Positions 15,567-22,434 of a DNA stretch of 39,298 nt are shown here, one piece after another. The notes beneath the pieces were generated by a model. The model was not told the origin of the DNA. It saw nothing but the letters and a program-made list of their open reading frames with translations, and ran no database searches. The position numbers and the translations under genes are program-made. Positions within the stretch are counted from its first letter, which is position 1; every line of letters begins with the position of its first letter. The DNA is from Oscillospiraceae bacterium (GTDB lineage Bacteria; Bacillota; Clostridia; Oscillospirales; Acutalibacteraceae). The stretch lies in contig WRMQ01000015.1 in the NCBI GenBank assembly GCA_009777055.1, forward strand, positions 1 through 39,298, given 5' to 3'.

Positions 15567-16453
15567 TCAGCCTCTTCTGTCAGAATGACTTCGTTCCATT
15601 TCAGCGCGGCGCCCGTGAAAATATCCTTCACCTGGCCGCGGGCAAGGTCCTCCAGGGGGTTCGAGGTGTTCACGATCACCGCGATGGCGTCGGAGGCGAT
15701 CTTGACGGACAAGAGCACGGCCTGCTCGCTTTCCTTGAGGTCGCGGCTGGACATGGCGATGTCGCAGGTGTCCTCCATGGCCGCCAGCAGCCCGCCGGAG
15801 GAGTCGCTCATCTGAATTTCGATTACGGCGGCGGGATTGGCCTCCCGATAGGCCGTGCGCAGCTTTTCCATCACGGGCGTGACGGAGCTGGAGCCCGCGA
15901 CGACGAGCCGGCCGGCGGGCGGGGCCTCGTTCTGATATTCCACGGGCGCTTCCATCACGGGGATATAGCCGGAATCCGCGACGATGGCTTGTCCAAGACC
16001 GGAAAGAATGAAATCGATAAAGTCCTGCGCCAGGGCAGAGGCCTCCCCCTTCGTGGCCAGATAGAAGGGGCGGACAATCTCATAGGCGCCGCTGAGCACG
16101 TTGATTCTGGAGGGCTCCACGCCTTCGATGGATAGGGCCTTCACGCTGTCGCTCATGGAGCCCACGGAGATATAGCCGACGGCATAGGGGTCGTTCATTA
16201 CGTTGGTGATCATGATATCCGTCTGCTTGGCGGTTACGGCGTCCTTGGTCGTGTTGTCCCTGCGGGTGCCGTCTTCTCCCTTTTCCTCCACGCCGAACAG
16301 CTCAATGAACGCCTGCCGGGTGCCGGAGCCATCCTCGCGGGTGATGACATTGATTCGCTTTTGTTTGCTGAATTCTCCCTGCACGGCGCAGGCGGCGCAC
16401 AGGCTCAGCAGAAGCAAGACGGCGCAAAGCAGCGCGATGATTTTCTTCGCCAT
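15563..16453 (-). CDS. pstS: Phosphate-binding lipoprotein PstS, halves in permuted order
   Basis: 296 aa from ATG 16453 (MAKKIIALLCAVLLLLSLC), which follows GGGAGG; an ATG 15 bp upstream lies before that site. Lipobox-type LCAAC. The mature protein starts with what is normally the C-terminal lobe (VITREDGSGTRQAF, GYISVGSMSDSVKAL, RPFYLATKGE, GQAIVADSGYIPV) and ends with what is normally the N-terminal lobe (RLVVAGSSSVTPVMEKL, DIAMSSRDLKE, DIFTGAALKWNEV). Phosphate-contacting Ser/Thr and the DGSGTR segment are kept, so binding is plausible. First gene of the pst operon behind a strong promoter (16523-16551). Confidence 0.9.
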   Translation of the reverse strand: MAKKIIALLCAVLLLLSLCAACAVQGEFSKQKRINVITREDGSGTRQAFIELFGVEEKGEDGTRRDNTTKDAVTAKQTDIMITNVMNDPYAVGYISVGSMSDSVKALSIEGVEPSRINVLSGAYEIVRPFYLATKGEASALAQDFIDFILSGLGQAIVADSGYIPVMEAPVEYQNEAPPAGRLVVAGSSSVTPVMEKLRTAYREANPAAVIEIQMSDSSGGLLAAMEDTCDIAMSSRDLKESEQAVLLSVKIASDAIAVIVNTSNPLEDLARGQVKDIFTGAALKWNEVILTEEAE

Positions 16454-16522
16454 ACGGAATCCTCCCATTTCTTCTGTTTTGTTTATTTGTTTTATCAGGG
16501 CATATTTAGTATGCCCGTTCGC

Positions 16523-16551
16523 AGTATAAGCATCTGAGGGGCGTTTGTCAA
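16523..16551 (-). promoter_or_regulatory. Sigma-A promoter of pst operon
   Basis: Read on the minus strand: -35 TTGACA (16551-16546), 17-bp spacer, -10 TATACT (16528-16523). About 70 bp upstream of the pstS start. No recognisable Pho-box direct repeats were found. Confidence 0.85.
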
Positions 16552-16620
16552 GGGGCTGCGGCGCGGCTTCTTCGAATTCTGTATAGATTCACAATTCATA
16601 TTCAGAAAATTGAAAATAGT

Positions 16621-16649
16621 TTGCATTTATGATCGTCCTGGTGTATAAT
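16621..16649 (+). promoter_or_regulatory. Sigma-A promoter of maf-remB
   Basis: -35 TTGCAT (16621-16626), 17-bp spacer, perfect -10 TATAAT (16644-16649). Divergent from the pst promoter with about 70 bp between them. Confidence 0.85.
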
Positions 16650-16707
16650 TCAATGCGCAACGCGCCATTTTTTATTCACTATACAAATAATGGAGGGCTG
16701 TATCGAA

Positions 16708-17370
16708 TTGGATTACATTCTGGCTTCGGCCTCGCCCCGGCGAAAAGAGCTGCTGGCTATGGCCGGCCTGAGCTTCCGCGTCTGCGCGCCGGACATAGAG
16801 GAAAGCATCCCGCCGGGGATGGAGCCCGCGGAGGCCGCCCGGGCGCTGGCCACGCAAAAGGCAGCGGCTGTGGCTGCGGAGCATCCCGAAAGCTGCGTCA
16901 TCGCGGCGGATACAATCGTCGTTTTGAAAAATAAAAGATTAAAAAATAAAAATCTGATAAATATAAATTTAAAAAAAATAAATCTTGAAAATAAAAAAAA
17001 TAAAAATATAAAAAGCAAAAAATTAAAAAATATTATTTTGGGCAAGCCAAAAGATTCTGGCGACGCCGCGCGGATGCTGCGCATGCTCTCCGGCGAAACA
17101 CATACGGTGATCACCGGGGTCTGCGTTTGCCAGGGAGCGCGGCAGCTGGCCTTTGCCCAGAAAACGCGGGTGAGCTTCTATCCCCTTTCGGAGGACGAGA
17201 TCGCGCGCTATATCCAAAGCGGCGAGCCACTGGACAAAGCCGGGGCCTACGGCATCCAGGGCCTGGGCGGGCTGCTGGTCAAAAAGATTGAGGGCGACTA
17301 CTTCAACGTGGTCGGCCTGCCCGTGGCGAGGCTCATGCGGGAGCTGCGTCAATTTAAGGGGGAGGGATAG
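16708..17370 (+). CDS. maf: Maf-type nucleoside triphosphate pyrophosphatase with Lys/Asn-rich insertion
   Basis: The TTG at 16708 gives MDYILASASPRRKELL, the normal Maf start, 10 bp after GGAGGG; an ATG at 16690 overlaps that ribosome site. Maf proteins hydrolyse non-canonical or m5U/pseudo-U nucleotides and affect septation. Conserved motifs: ASASPRRKELL, AADTIVV (catalytic Asp region), LGKPKDSGDAARML, SGETHTVITGVCV, DKAGAYGIQG. Between AADTIVV and LGKPKD lies about 36 residues consisting almost only of Lys, Asn, Leu and Ile, encoded by a nearly G/C-free stretch (16925-17038). It replaces a loop of a few residues in ordinary Maf and keeps the frame. Two bases separate it from remB. Confidence 0.9.
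   Translation: MDYILASASPRRKELLAMAGLSFRVCAPDIEESIPPGMEPAEAARALATQKAAAVAAEHPESCVIAADTIVVLKNKRLKNKNLININLKKINLENKKNKNIKSKKLKNIILGKPKDSGDAARMLRMLSGETHTVITGVCVCQGARQLAFAQKTRVSFYPLSEDEIARYIQSGEPLDKAGAYGIQGLGGLLVKKIEGDYFNVVGLPVARLMRELRQFKGEG
16925..17038 (+). repeat. A+T-only-like low-complexity insertion inside maf
   Basis: About 110 bp composed almost entirely of A and T (mostly A on the coding strand) in an otherwise G+C-rich gene. In frame, without stops, length close to a multiple of three. No terminal repeats or target duplication seen. Confidence 0.8.
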
Positions 17371-17371
17371 C

Positions 17372-17629
17372 GTGTACCTGCATCTTGGCGCGGACACCGT
17401 GGTTCGCCAAAGCGAAATCATCGGCATTTTTGATTTGGACACAACGACAGTCTCAAAGCATTCCCGGGATTTTTTAGGCTCCGCCCAGAAGCGCGGCGGA
17501 ATTGTCTCCCTGGGGGAGGACCTGCCAAAGTCCTTTATCGTTACGCGGGCGCGGTCCGGCCAACTCGTGTATCTCTCTCCCCTGAGCGCCGCCACCCTGG
17601 CCAAACGCGCGATTGCATTTTCAAAATAG
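17372..17629 (+). CDS. remB: RemB-like extracellular matrix regulator (DUF370/YaaB)
   Basis: 85 aa starting GTG at 17372, two bases after the maf stop and with GGGGGAGGG upstream; the first in-frame ATG lies far into the gene. V(M)YLHLGADTVVRQSEIIGIFDL, TVSKHSRDFL, PKSFIVT and VYLSPLSAATLAKRA match the small RemB/YaaB family. In Bacillus, RemA and RemB influence matrix gene expression; RemB's exact activity is less clear. The gene is followed at once by the gat promoter, which overlaps its last codons. Confidence 0.85.
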   Translation: MYLHLGADTVVRQSEIIGIFDLDTTTVSKHSRDFLGSAQKRGGIVSLGEDLPKSFIVTRARSGQLVYLSPLSAATLAKRAIAFSK

Positions 17630-17641
17630 TTGTGCTATAAT
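17613..17641 (+). promoter_or_regulatory. Sigma-A promoter of gat operon
   Basis: -35 TTGCAT (17613-17618), 17-bp spacer, perfect -10 TATAAT (17636-17641). It overlaps the end of remB and abuts the heptanucleotide repeat, which therefore lies at the transcript start. Confidence 0.85.
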
Positions 17642-17675
17642 AGATATTAGATTTTAGATATTAGACTTTAGACAT
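17641..17675 (+). repeat. Heptanucleotide repeat array in gatC leader
   Basis: Five 7-mers: TAGATAT, TAGATTT, TAGATAT, TAGACTT, TAGACAT. The same unit occurs inverted at 33965-33999. It fills the 5' leader between the gat promoter and the gatC ribosome site (AAAGGAG). Confidence 0.8.
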
Positions 17676-17698
17676 CTAAATATAAAGGAGAATCCTTT

Positions 17699-17986
17699 AT
17701 GACAATTGACCGCGATTTGGTGCTGTATTTGGAATCCTTGGGCCGCATTCGCCTCACGGAGGAGGAGCGCGCGGCCTGTGAAACCGACCTGCGGAGCATC
17801 ATCGGCTATTTTGACCAGCTGGGCGCCCTGGATACCGAGGGGGTGGAGCCGCTGTCGCACGCCTTCCCTGTGACGAACGTCATGCGGGAGGACGTCATTT
17901 TGCGCTCCATGGACCCCGGGGATATTTTGGCCAACGCGCCCCGGGAAAAGGACGGGTACTTTATGGTGCACCGGGTGATGGAGTGA
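17699..17986 (+). CDS. gatC: Asp/Glu-tRNA amidotransferase subunit C
   Basis: 95 aa, normal length; start 6-7 bp after AAAGGAG. LTEEERAACETDLRSIIGYFDQL, LDTEGVEPLSHAFP, NVMREDV and APREKDGYFMVHRVME are diagnostic of GatC. It wraps around GatA and stabilises the GatCAB complex that converts Glu-tRNA(Gln), and often Asp-tRNA(Asn), to the amidated forms. First gene of a seven-gene plus-strand operon; 13 bp separate it from gatA. Confidence 0.97.
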   Translation: MTIDRDLVLYLESLGRIRLTEEERAACETDLRSIIGYFDQLGALDTEGVEPLSHAFPVTNVMREDVILRSMDPGDILANAPREKDGYFMVHRVME

Positions 17987-17999
17987 AAGGAGATTCGAC

Positions 18000-19517
18000 A
18001 TGGCCCATAATCACAACGCAGAGCCTGTAGGGGCGGCTTGCAAGCCGCCCGTCACCCCGCATACACCCGCATCAACGGCAATCACATCCCTCACCGCCCT
18101 GCAGCTGGCCGCGAAGCTCCAGGCCCGTGAGCTCACAGTCGCGCAGGCCCTTGACGCTTACTACGCCGTTATTGAGGAGCTCGAACCAAAATATAACTGC
18201 TATATTCATCTGTGCAGGGAGCACGCCTATGCCCGGGCGGCGGACATCCAGCCGCGTATCGACGCGGGCGAAATCCGCTCAGCTCTGGCGGGGGTGCCCA
18301 TCGCCGTGAAGGATTTGATCTGCACCAAGGGCATCCCCACCACCTGCGCCTCAAGGATGCTCGCGGATTTCATTCCCCCCTACGACGCCACGGTCATCGA
18401 AAAAATCAACGCCGCGGACATGATCGTTTTGGGGAAGACCAATATGGACGAGTTCGCCATGGGCTCCACCACCGAGACCTCGTACTTCGGCCCCACCCGC
18501 AACCCGCGCGATCCCGCCCACGTGCCGGGAGGCTCCTCCGGCGGAAGCGCCGCGGCCCTGGCGGCGATGGAGGCCCCCATCGCCCTGGGAACCGACACCG
18601 GCGGCTCTATCCGGCAGCCCAGCGCCTATTGCGGCGTTACGGGGCTAAAACCCACCTATGGCGCGGTATCCCGTTATGGGGCGGTGGCCTATGCCTCCTC
18701 CCTGGACCAGATCGGCCCCATGGGCCGCGACGCGGCGGACTGCGCGGCTCTCTTTGAGATCATCGCCGGGCAGGACCCAAGGGACAGCACCTCCATGGCC
18801 CCGCCGGCGGCCTTTGATGCGGACGCTGCTCTGGCCAAAGGCGTGAAGGGCCTGCGCATCGGCCTGCCGGAGGCCTATTTTGGAGAGGGCCTGCAGCCTG
18901 AGGCGGCGCGGGCCGTGCTGGCTGCCAGGGAGGTTTTCGTCTCCCTGGGCGCCGAGGCGGAAAGCTTCGCGCTGCCCATGACGGAATACGCGGTGCCCAC
19001 TTACTACATCATCGCCTGCGCGGAGGCCTGCTCGAATCTCTCGCGCTACGACGGCATCAAATACGGCCACAGTGCCGAAGCCGCGAACACCCTGCGCGAG
19101 ACCTATATTCTCAGCCGCGGCGAGGGCTTCGGCATGGAGGTCAAGCGGCGGATTATGCTGGGCAACTTTGTGCTGAGCTCCGGCTATTTCGACGCCTACT
19201 ACAAAAAAGCCCTGCAGGCCAAGCGGATGATTCAGCAGGCCTTTGCCGGCGCGTTTGAGAAATACGACCTGATTCTGGGGCCGGTAACTCCCGCCTGCGC
19301 GCCCAAGGCGGGCGAAAGCCTCGCCGACCCGCTGAAGATGTATCTCAGCGACATCTACACCGTTATGGTGAACCTGGCGGGCCTGCCCGCCATTTCGCTG
19401 CCCTGCGGAACGAATGCCCGGGGCCTGCCCATCGGCCTTCAGCTGATCGGCCGCCCGTTTGAGGAGGGCACGCTGTTTGCCGCCGCGCGGGCGTATCAGA
19501 CGGGGGCGTTCGCATGA
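18000..19517 (+). CDS. gatA: Asp/Glu-tRNA amidotransferase subunit A, with repeat-derived N-terminal extension
   Basis: 505 aa. The amidase signature GGSSGGSAAAL and the Ser-cisSer-Lys triad are intact: Lys104 in IAVKDLICTKG, Ser179 and Ser203 (in DTGGSIRQPS). In the well-studied Staphylococcus aureus enzyme these are Lys79, Ser154 and Ser178, so each is shifted by exactly 25 residues. The extra N-terminal part (MAHNHNAEPVGAACKPPVTP...) is partly encoded by a GTAGGGG palindrome (18027-18050). GatA releases ammonia from glutamine and passes it to GatB. ATG at 18000 follows AAAGGAG. Its stop overlaps tcdA by 4 bp. Confidence 0.97.
   Translation: MAHNHNAEPVGAACKPPVTPHTPASTAITSLTALQLAAKLQARELTVAQALDAYYAVIEELEPKYNCYIHLCREHAYARAADIQPRIDAGEIRSALAGVPIAVKDLICTKGIPTTCASRMLADFIPPYDATVIEKINAADMIVLGKTNMDEFAMGSTTETSYFGPTRNPRDPAHVPGGSSGGSAAALAAMEAPIALGTDTGGSIRQPSAYCGVTGLKPTYGAVSRYGAVAYASSLDQIGPMGRDAADCAALFEIIAGQDPRDSTSMAPPAAFDADAALAKGVKGLRIGLPEAYFGEGLQPEAARAVLAAREVFVSLGAEAESFALPMTEYAVPTYYIIACAEACSNLSRYDGIKYGHSAEAANTLRETYILSRGEGFGMEVKRRIMLGNFVLSSGYFDAYYKKALQAKRMIQQAFAGAFEKYDLILGPVTPACAPKAGESLADPLKMYLSDIYTVMVNLAGLPAISLPCGTNARGLPIGLQLIGRPFEEGTLFAAARAYQTGAFA
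18027..18050 (+). repeat. GTAGGGG palindromic repeat inside gatA
   Basis: GTAG plus a perfect 20-bp palindrome, GGGCGGCTTGCAAGCCGCCC at 18031-18050. Related in layout to the copies at 14618 and 33941 but with a different core. It encodes residues about 10-17 of GatA without breaking the frame. Confidence 0.75.
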
Positions 19518-20200
19518 CGGAGGATATGTTTTCCCGCACGGAGCTCCTGCTTGGCTCAGAGGCCCTTGAGGCGCTGCGGCGGGCCCATGTCGCCGTCTTC
19601 GGCGTGGGCGGCGTGGGCTCCTTCGCGGCGGAGGCCCTTGTCCGCGCCGGCGTTGGCGCGCTGGATATCATCGACAACGACACGGTGAGCCCCTCGAACC
19701 TCAACCGCCAGCTCATCGCCCTGCGCTCCACCATCGGCAGACCCAAGGCCGAGGCCGCCCGGGAGCGGCTGCTGGATATCAACCCGGACTGTGCCATCGC
19801 GGCGCACAGCTGTTTTTTTGACAGCAGCACAGCGGGCCAATTCGATTTTGCCCGCTATGACTGCGTTCTCGACTGCATCGATTCCGTGTCCTCGAAGCTG
19901 CTCCTGATTGAGCTGTGCTATCGGGCGGGGACGCCCGTTCTCAGCTGCATGGGCGCGGGGAACAAGCTCGACCCCACGCGCTTTGAGCTCGCGGATATTT
20001 ACGAGACCACGGTGTGTCCCCTGGCGAAAGCCATGCGGCATAAGCTGCGGGAGCGGGGGATTGACGCGCTGAGGGTCGTCTATTCCCGCGAGGAGCCCGC
20101 GGCGCGGCACCGGCCGCCGGGGAGCGTTTCGTTTGTGCCGGGCGCGGCGGGGCTGATCATGGCGGGAGAATGTGTAAGGCAATTAACAATTGACAATTAA
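19514..20200 (+). CDS. tcdA: tRNA threonylcarbamoyladenosine dehydratase (TcdA/YgdL), E1-like
   Basis: 228 aa ThiF/E1-like enzyme. The nucleotide-binding loop VFGVGGVGSFAAEALVRAG, DNDTVSPSNLNRQLIAL, the Arg finger region and DCIDSVSSKLLLIELC fit TcdA, which uses ATP to cyclise t6A37 to ct6A in tRNA. A late CPLAKAMRHKLRERGI segment and PPGSVSFVPGAAGLIMAGE are typical of the family. The last residues QLTIDN are encoded by a heptanucleotide repeat at 20181. It overlaps gatA by 4 bp and separates gatA from gatB, joining two tRNA-maturation functions in one operon. Confidence 0.92.
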   Translation: MTEDMFSRTELLLGSEALEALRRAHVAVFGVGGVGSFAAEALVRAGVGALDIIDNDTVSPSNLNRQLIALRSTIGRPKAEAARERLLDINPDCAIAAHSCFFDSSTAGQFDFARYDCVLDCIDSVSSKLLLIELCYRAGTPVLSCMGAGNKLDPTRFELADIYETTVCPLAKAMRHKLRERGIDALRVVYSREEPAARHRPPGSVSFVPGAAGLIMAGECVRQLTIDN

Positions 20201-20208
20201 CAATGAAC
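20181..20208 (+). repeat. Heptanucleotide repeat array at tcdA end
   Basis: Four 7-mers: AATTAAC, AATTGAC, AATTAAC, AATGAAC, followed by AATT. The array supplies the last codons and the stop of tcdA and part of the tcdA-gatB gap. Confidence 0.8.
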
Positions 20209-20279
20209 AATTTGGCCGGTTTTTTGCGTGTTTATTATTTTGTAAACCGCGGGCCTGGCCTGTCTATTGGAGGAAATAT

Positions 20280-21713
20280 ATGCGCTACGAAACCGTTATT
20301 GGCCTGGAGGTCCATACGGAGCTGGCCACGAAGTCGAAAATCTTCTGCGGCTGCGCGACCAAGTTTGGCGGGGCGCCCAATACCCAGGTATGCCCCGTGT
20401 GCTCCGGCATGCCCGGTACCCTGCCCGTGCTCAACCGCGCGGTGGTGGACTGCGCCATCCGCGCCGGGCTGGCCCTGAACTGCGAAATCACCCGGAACAA
20501 CAAGTTCGACCGCAAGAATTACTTCTATCCCGACCTGCCCAAGGCCTACCAGGTTTCGCAGCTCTACGCCCCCATCTGCACCGACGGCTGGCTGGAGGTC
20601 GCGGCGGAGGACGGCGGCACGAAGCGGGTGAGCATCCGGGAAATCCACATGGAGGAGGACGCGGGCAAGCTCGTGCACGACGACTGGGAGGACGCCTCCC
20701 TGGCGGATTACAACCGCTGCGGCACGGCTCTGCTGGAGATCGTCACCCAGCCAGATTTCCGGGCGGCCAGCGAGGTGGTTGATTATATAGAAAAGCTCAA
20801 GGCGATTCTGGAATATACCGGTGTGTCTGACTGCAAGATGCAGGAGGGCTCCCTGCGGGCGGATATCAACCTGTCCGTGCGGCCCGTGGGGGCAAAGGAG
20901 CTGGGTACCCGCACCGAGATGAAGAACATCAACTCCCTGCGCGCCATCGCCCGGGCCATTGAGGCGGAGACCGCGCGGCAGATCGAGCTGATAGAGGACG
21001 GTGGCCGGGTGGTGCAGGAAACCCGCCGCTGGGACGACAGCGCGGGCGAAAGCTGCAGCATGCGCGCCAAGGAGGACGCCCAGGACTACAGGTATTTCCC
21101 CGAGCCGGACCTGCCGCCCATCGAAATCACGGATGCGCAAATCGCGGAGATCCGGGCCTCGCTCCCGGAGCTGCCCCAGGCCAAGCGGCGGCGCTACATG
21201 GAGGAGCTGGGCCTGCCGGAATATGACACGGGCATCCTCACGGGCTCGGTGTATCTCATGCGGCTGTTTGAGGAGACCTGCGCCGCCTGCGGCGACCCGA
21301 AGGAGGCCGCGAACTGGATCATGGGCGAGGTGCTGGGCCAGCTGAAGCTTACCCAGACCCTGCCGGAGAACATGATTTTCGCGCCCGCGTCCCTGGGCAA
21401 GCTGATTCTGCTGCTGCGCGGGAACGTGATCAACCGGGGCACGGCCAAAAAAGTCTTCCAGAAGGTCTTCGCGGAAAACGTCGACCCCGAACAATATGTG
21501 AAAGAGCACAATCTGGCCCTCATGACCGACGGCGGCGCGATTCGAAGCGCGCTGGAGGGGGTTCTGGCGGCCAACGAAAAATCCGTGAACGAGTACCGCG
21601 GGGGAAAGGCGCAGGCCTTCCAGTACCTCATCGGCCAGGGCATGCGCGCCCTGCGGGGCCAGGCCCCGGCCCAGGAGGTCACGCGGCTGCTGAAGGAGCT
21701 GCTGGATGACTAA
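20280..21713 (+). CDS. gatB: Asp/Glu-tRNA amidotransferase subunit B
   Basis: 477 aa from ATG 20280, 7 bp after GGAGG; a longer frame from 20190 has no site. MRYETVIGLEVHTELATKSK, KIFCGC and VCPVCSGMPGTLPVLN (zinc Cys), NKFDRKNYFYPDLPKAYQ, EEDAGKLVHD, LLEIVTQPDF, and a C-terminal YqeY/tail domain (RALRGQAPAQEVTRLLKELL) identify GatB. It holds the mischarged tRNA, activates it with ATP and receives ammonia from GatA. The 80-bp gap to tcdA holds a repeat but no clear promoter. Its stop overlaps the next start by 8 bp. Confidence 0.97.
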   Translation: MRYETVIGLEVHTELATKSKIFCGCATKFGGAPNTQVCPVCSGMPGTLPVLNRAVVDCAIRAGLALNCEITRNNKFDRKNYFYPDLPKAYQVSQLYAPICTDGWLEVAAEDGGTKRVSIREIHMEEDAGKLVHDDWEDASLADYNRCGTALLEIVTQPDFRAASEVVDYIEKLKAILEYTGVSDCKMQEGSLRADINLSVRPVGAKELGTRTEMKNINSLRAIARAIEAETARQIELIEDGGRVVQETRRWDDSAGESCSMRAKEDAQDYRYFPEPDLPPIEITDAQIAEIRASLPELPQAKRRRYMEELGLPEYDTGILTGSVYLMRLFEETCAACGDPKEAANWIMGEVLGQLKLTQTLPENMIFAPASLGKLILLLRGNVINRGTAKKVFQKVFAENVDPEQYVKEHNLALMTDGGAIRSALEGVLAANEKSVNEYRGGKAQAFQYLIGQGMRALRGQAPAQEVTRLLKELLDD

Positions 21714-22434
21714 GAGACTGAAACGGCTGCTCCCCTGCGCCTGCCTGCTCTGCGCCGGGATCGTCTATCTCATGGTGCAAAATCGCTGGATTCAGGTGGA
21801 GGAGCTTGCGCTGGCCCACGCGAATATCCCGGCGGAATACGACGGCTGCCGGATCGCGCACATCTCGGACACGCATTTGCCCAGGAACAGGGCAAACGTG
21901 CGGAAAACCATCCAATTGACAAAAAAGCTGAAACCAGATCTCATTGTTATGACAGGGGATTTGGTGCATTCCTACAGCGACATGGAGAGCTGCGGCTTTG
22001 CGGAGCTCTGTGCCGGCCTGTCGGAAATTGCCGGGGTGTACGCCATCAAGGCCAAGCATGACACCTGGAACGATACGGAGGCGTGGGATCAAATCGCCCT
22101 GGACAACGGCGTGATCCTCTCGGAGCGTCTGGATCTGGGCGGCTTCACCGTCCTCCTGTCCCACGATCCCAAATATTTCGGGCGGGGCGAGGCGGATCTG
22201 ATGCTGGCCGGGCATATCCACGGCGGACAGATCAGAATCCCTTTCCTGGGGGGGCTTCTGTCCCCTGATCTCACGTTTTTTCCGGACTATACCTCCGGGC
22301 TATACGAGACGCCCGAAGGCGAATTATTGGTCGTCAGCCGGGGGATCGGCAACAGCGTCATTCCCATTCGCGTCAACAACCGGCCCCATCTGCCCGTAAT
22401 CATCTTGAAAAGCATAGGGGAGGAACAAGCATGA
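21706..22434 (+). CDS. Membrane-anchored metallophosphoesterase (YkuE/YaeI type), altered GNHD motif
   Basis: 242 aa. One N-terminal membrane segment (LLPCACLLCAGIVYLMV) places the domain outside. Motifs: HISDTHLP, VMTGDLVHS, then KAKHDTW in place of the usual GNHDyw, LLSHDP and LAGHIHGGQ. The metal ligands Asp, His, Asp and the later His residues are kept. The Asn of GNHD, which normally bridges metal and phosphate, is Lys here. Related enzymes act on lipid or UDP-diacylglucosamine-type substrates; the substrate is unknown. It overlaps both gatB and the lipase gene, so it is tightly coupled. Confidence 0.85.
   Translation: MTKRLKRLLPCACLLCAGIVYLMVQNRWIQVEELALAHANIPAEYDGCRIAHISDTHLPRNRANVRKTIQLTKKLKPDLIVMTGDLVHSYSDMESCGFAELCAGLSEIAGVYAIKAKHDTWNDTEAWDQIALDNGVILSERLDLGGFTVLLSHDPKYFGRGEADLMLAGHIHGGQIRIPFLGGLLSPDLTFFPDYTSGLYETPEGELLVVSRGIGNSVIPIRVNNRPHLPVIILKSIGEEQA

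Noticed and set aside
16483-16495. GTTTATTTG near pstS as a possible right end of element 2
   Set aside because: Only a short A/T-rich match in the pst leader, with no dpaB sequence or other element feature beside it.
16561-16615. Another heptanucleotide array (GATTCAC, AATTCAT, ATTCAGA)
   Set aside because: Only two or three poor units between the pst and maf promoters; too weak to call.
17641-17675. Short tandem repeats as a CRISPR array
   Set aside because: Units are 7 bp without spacers; no cas genes in the window.
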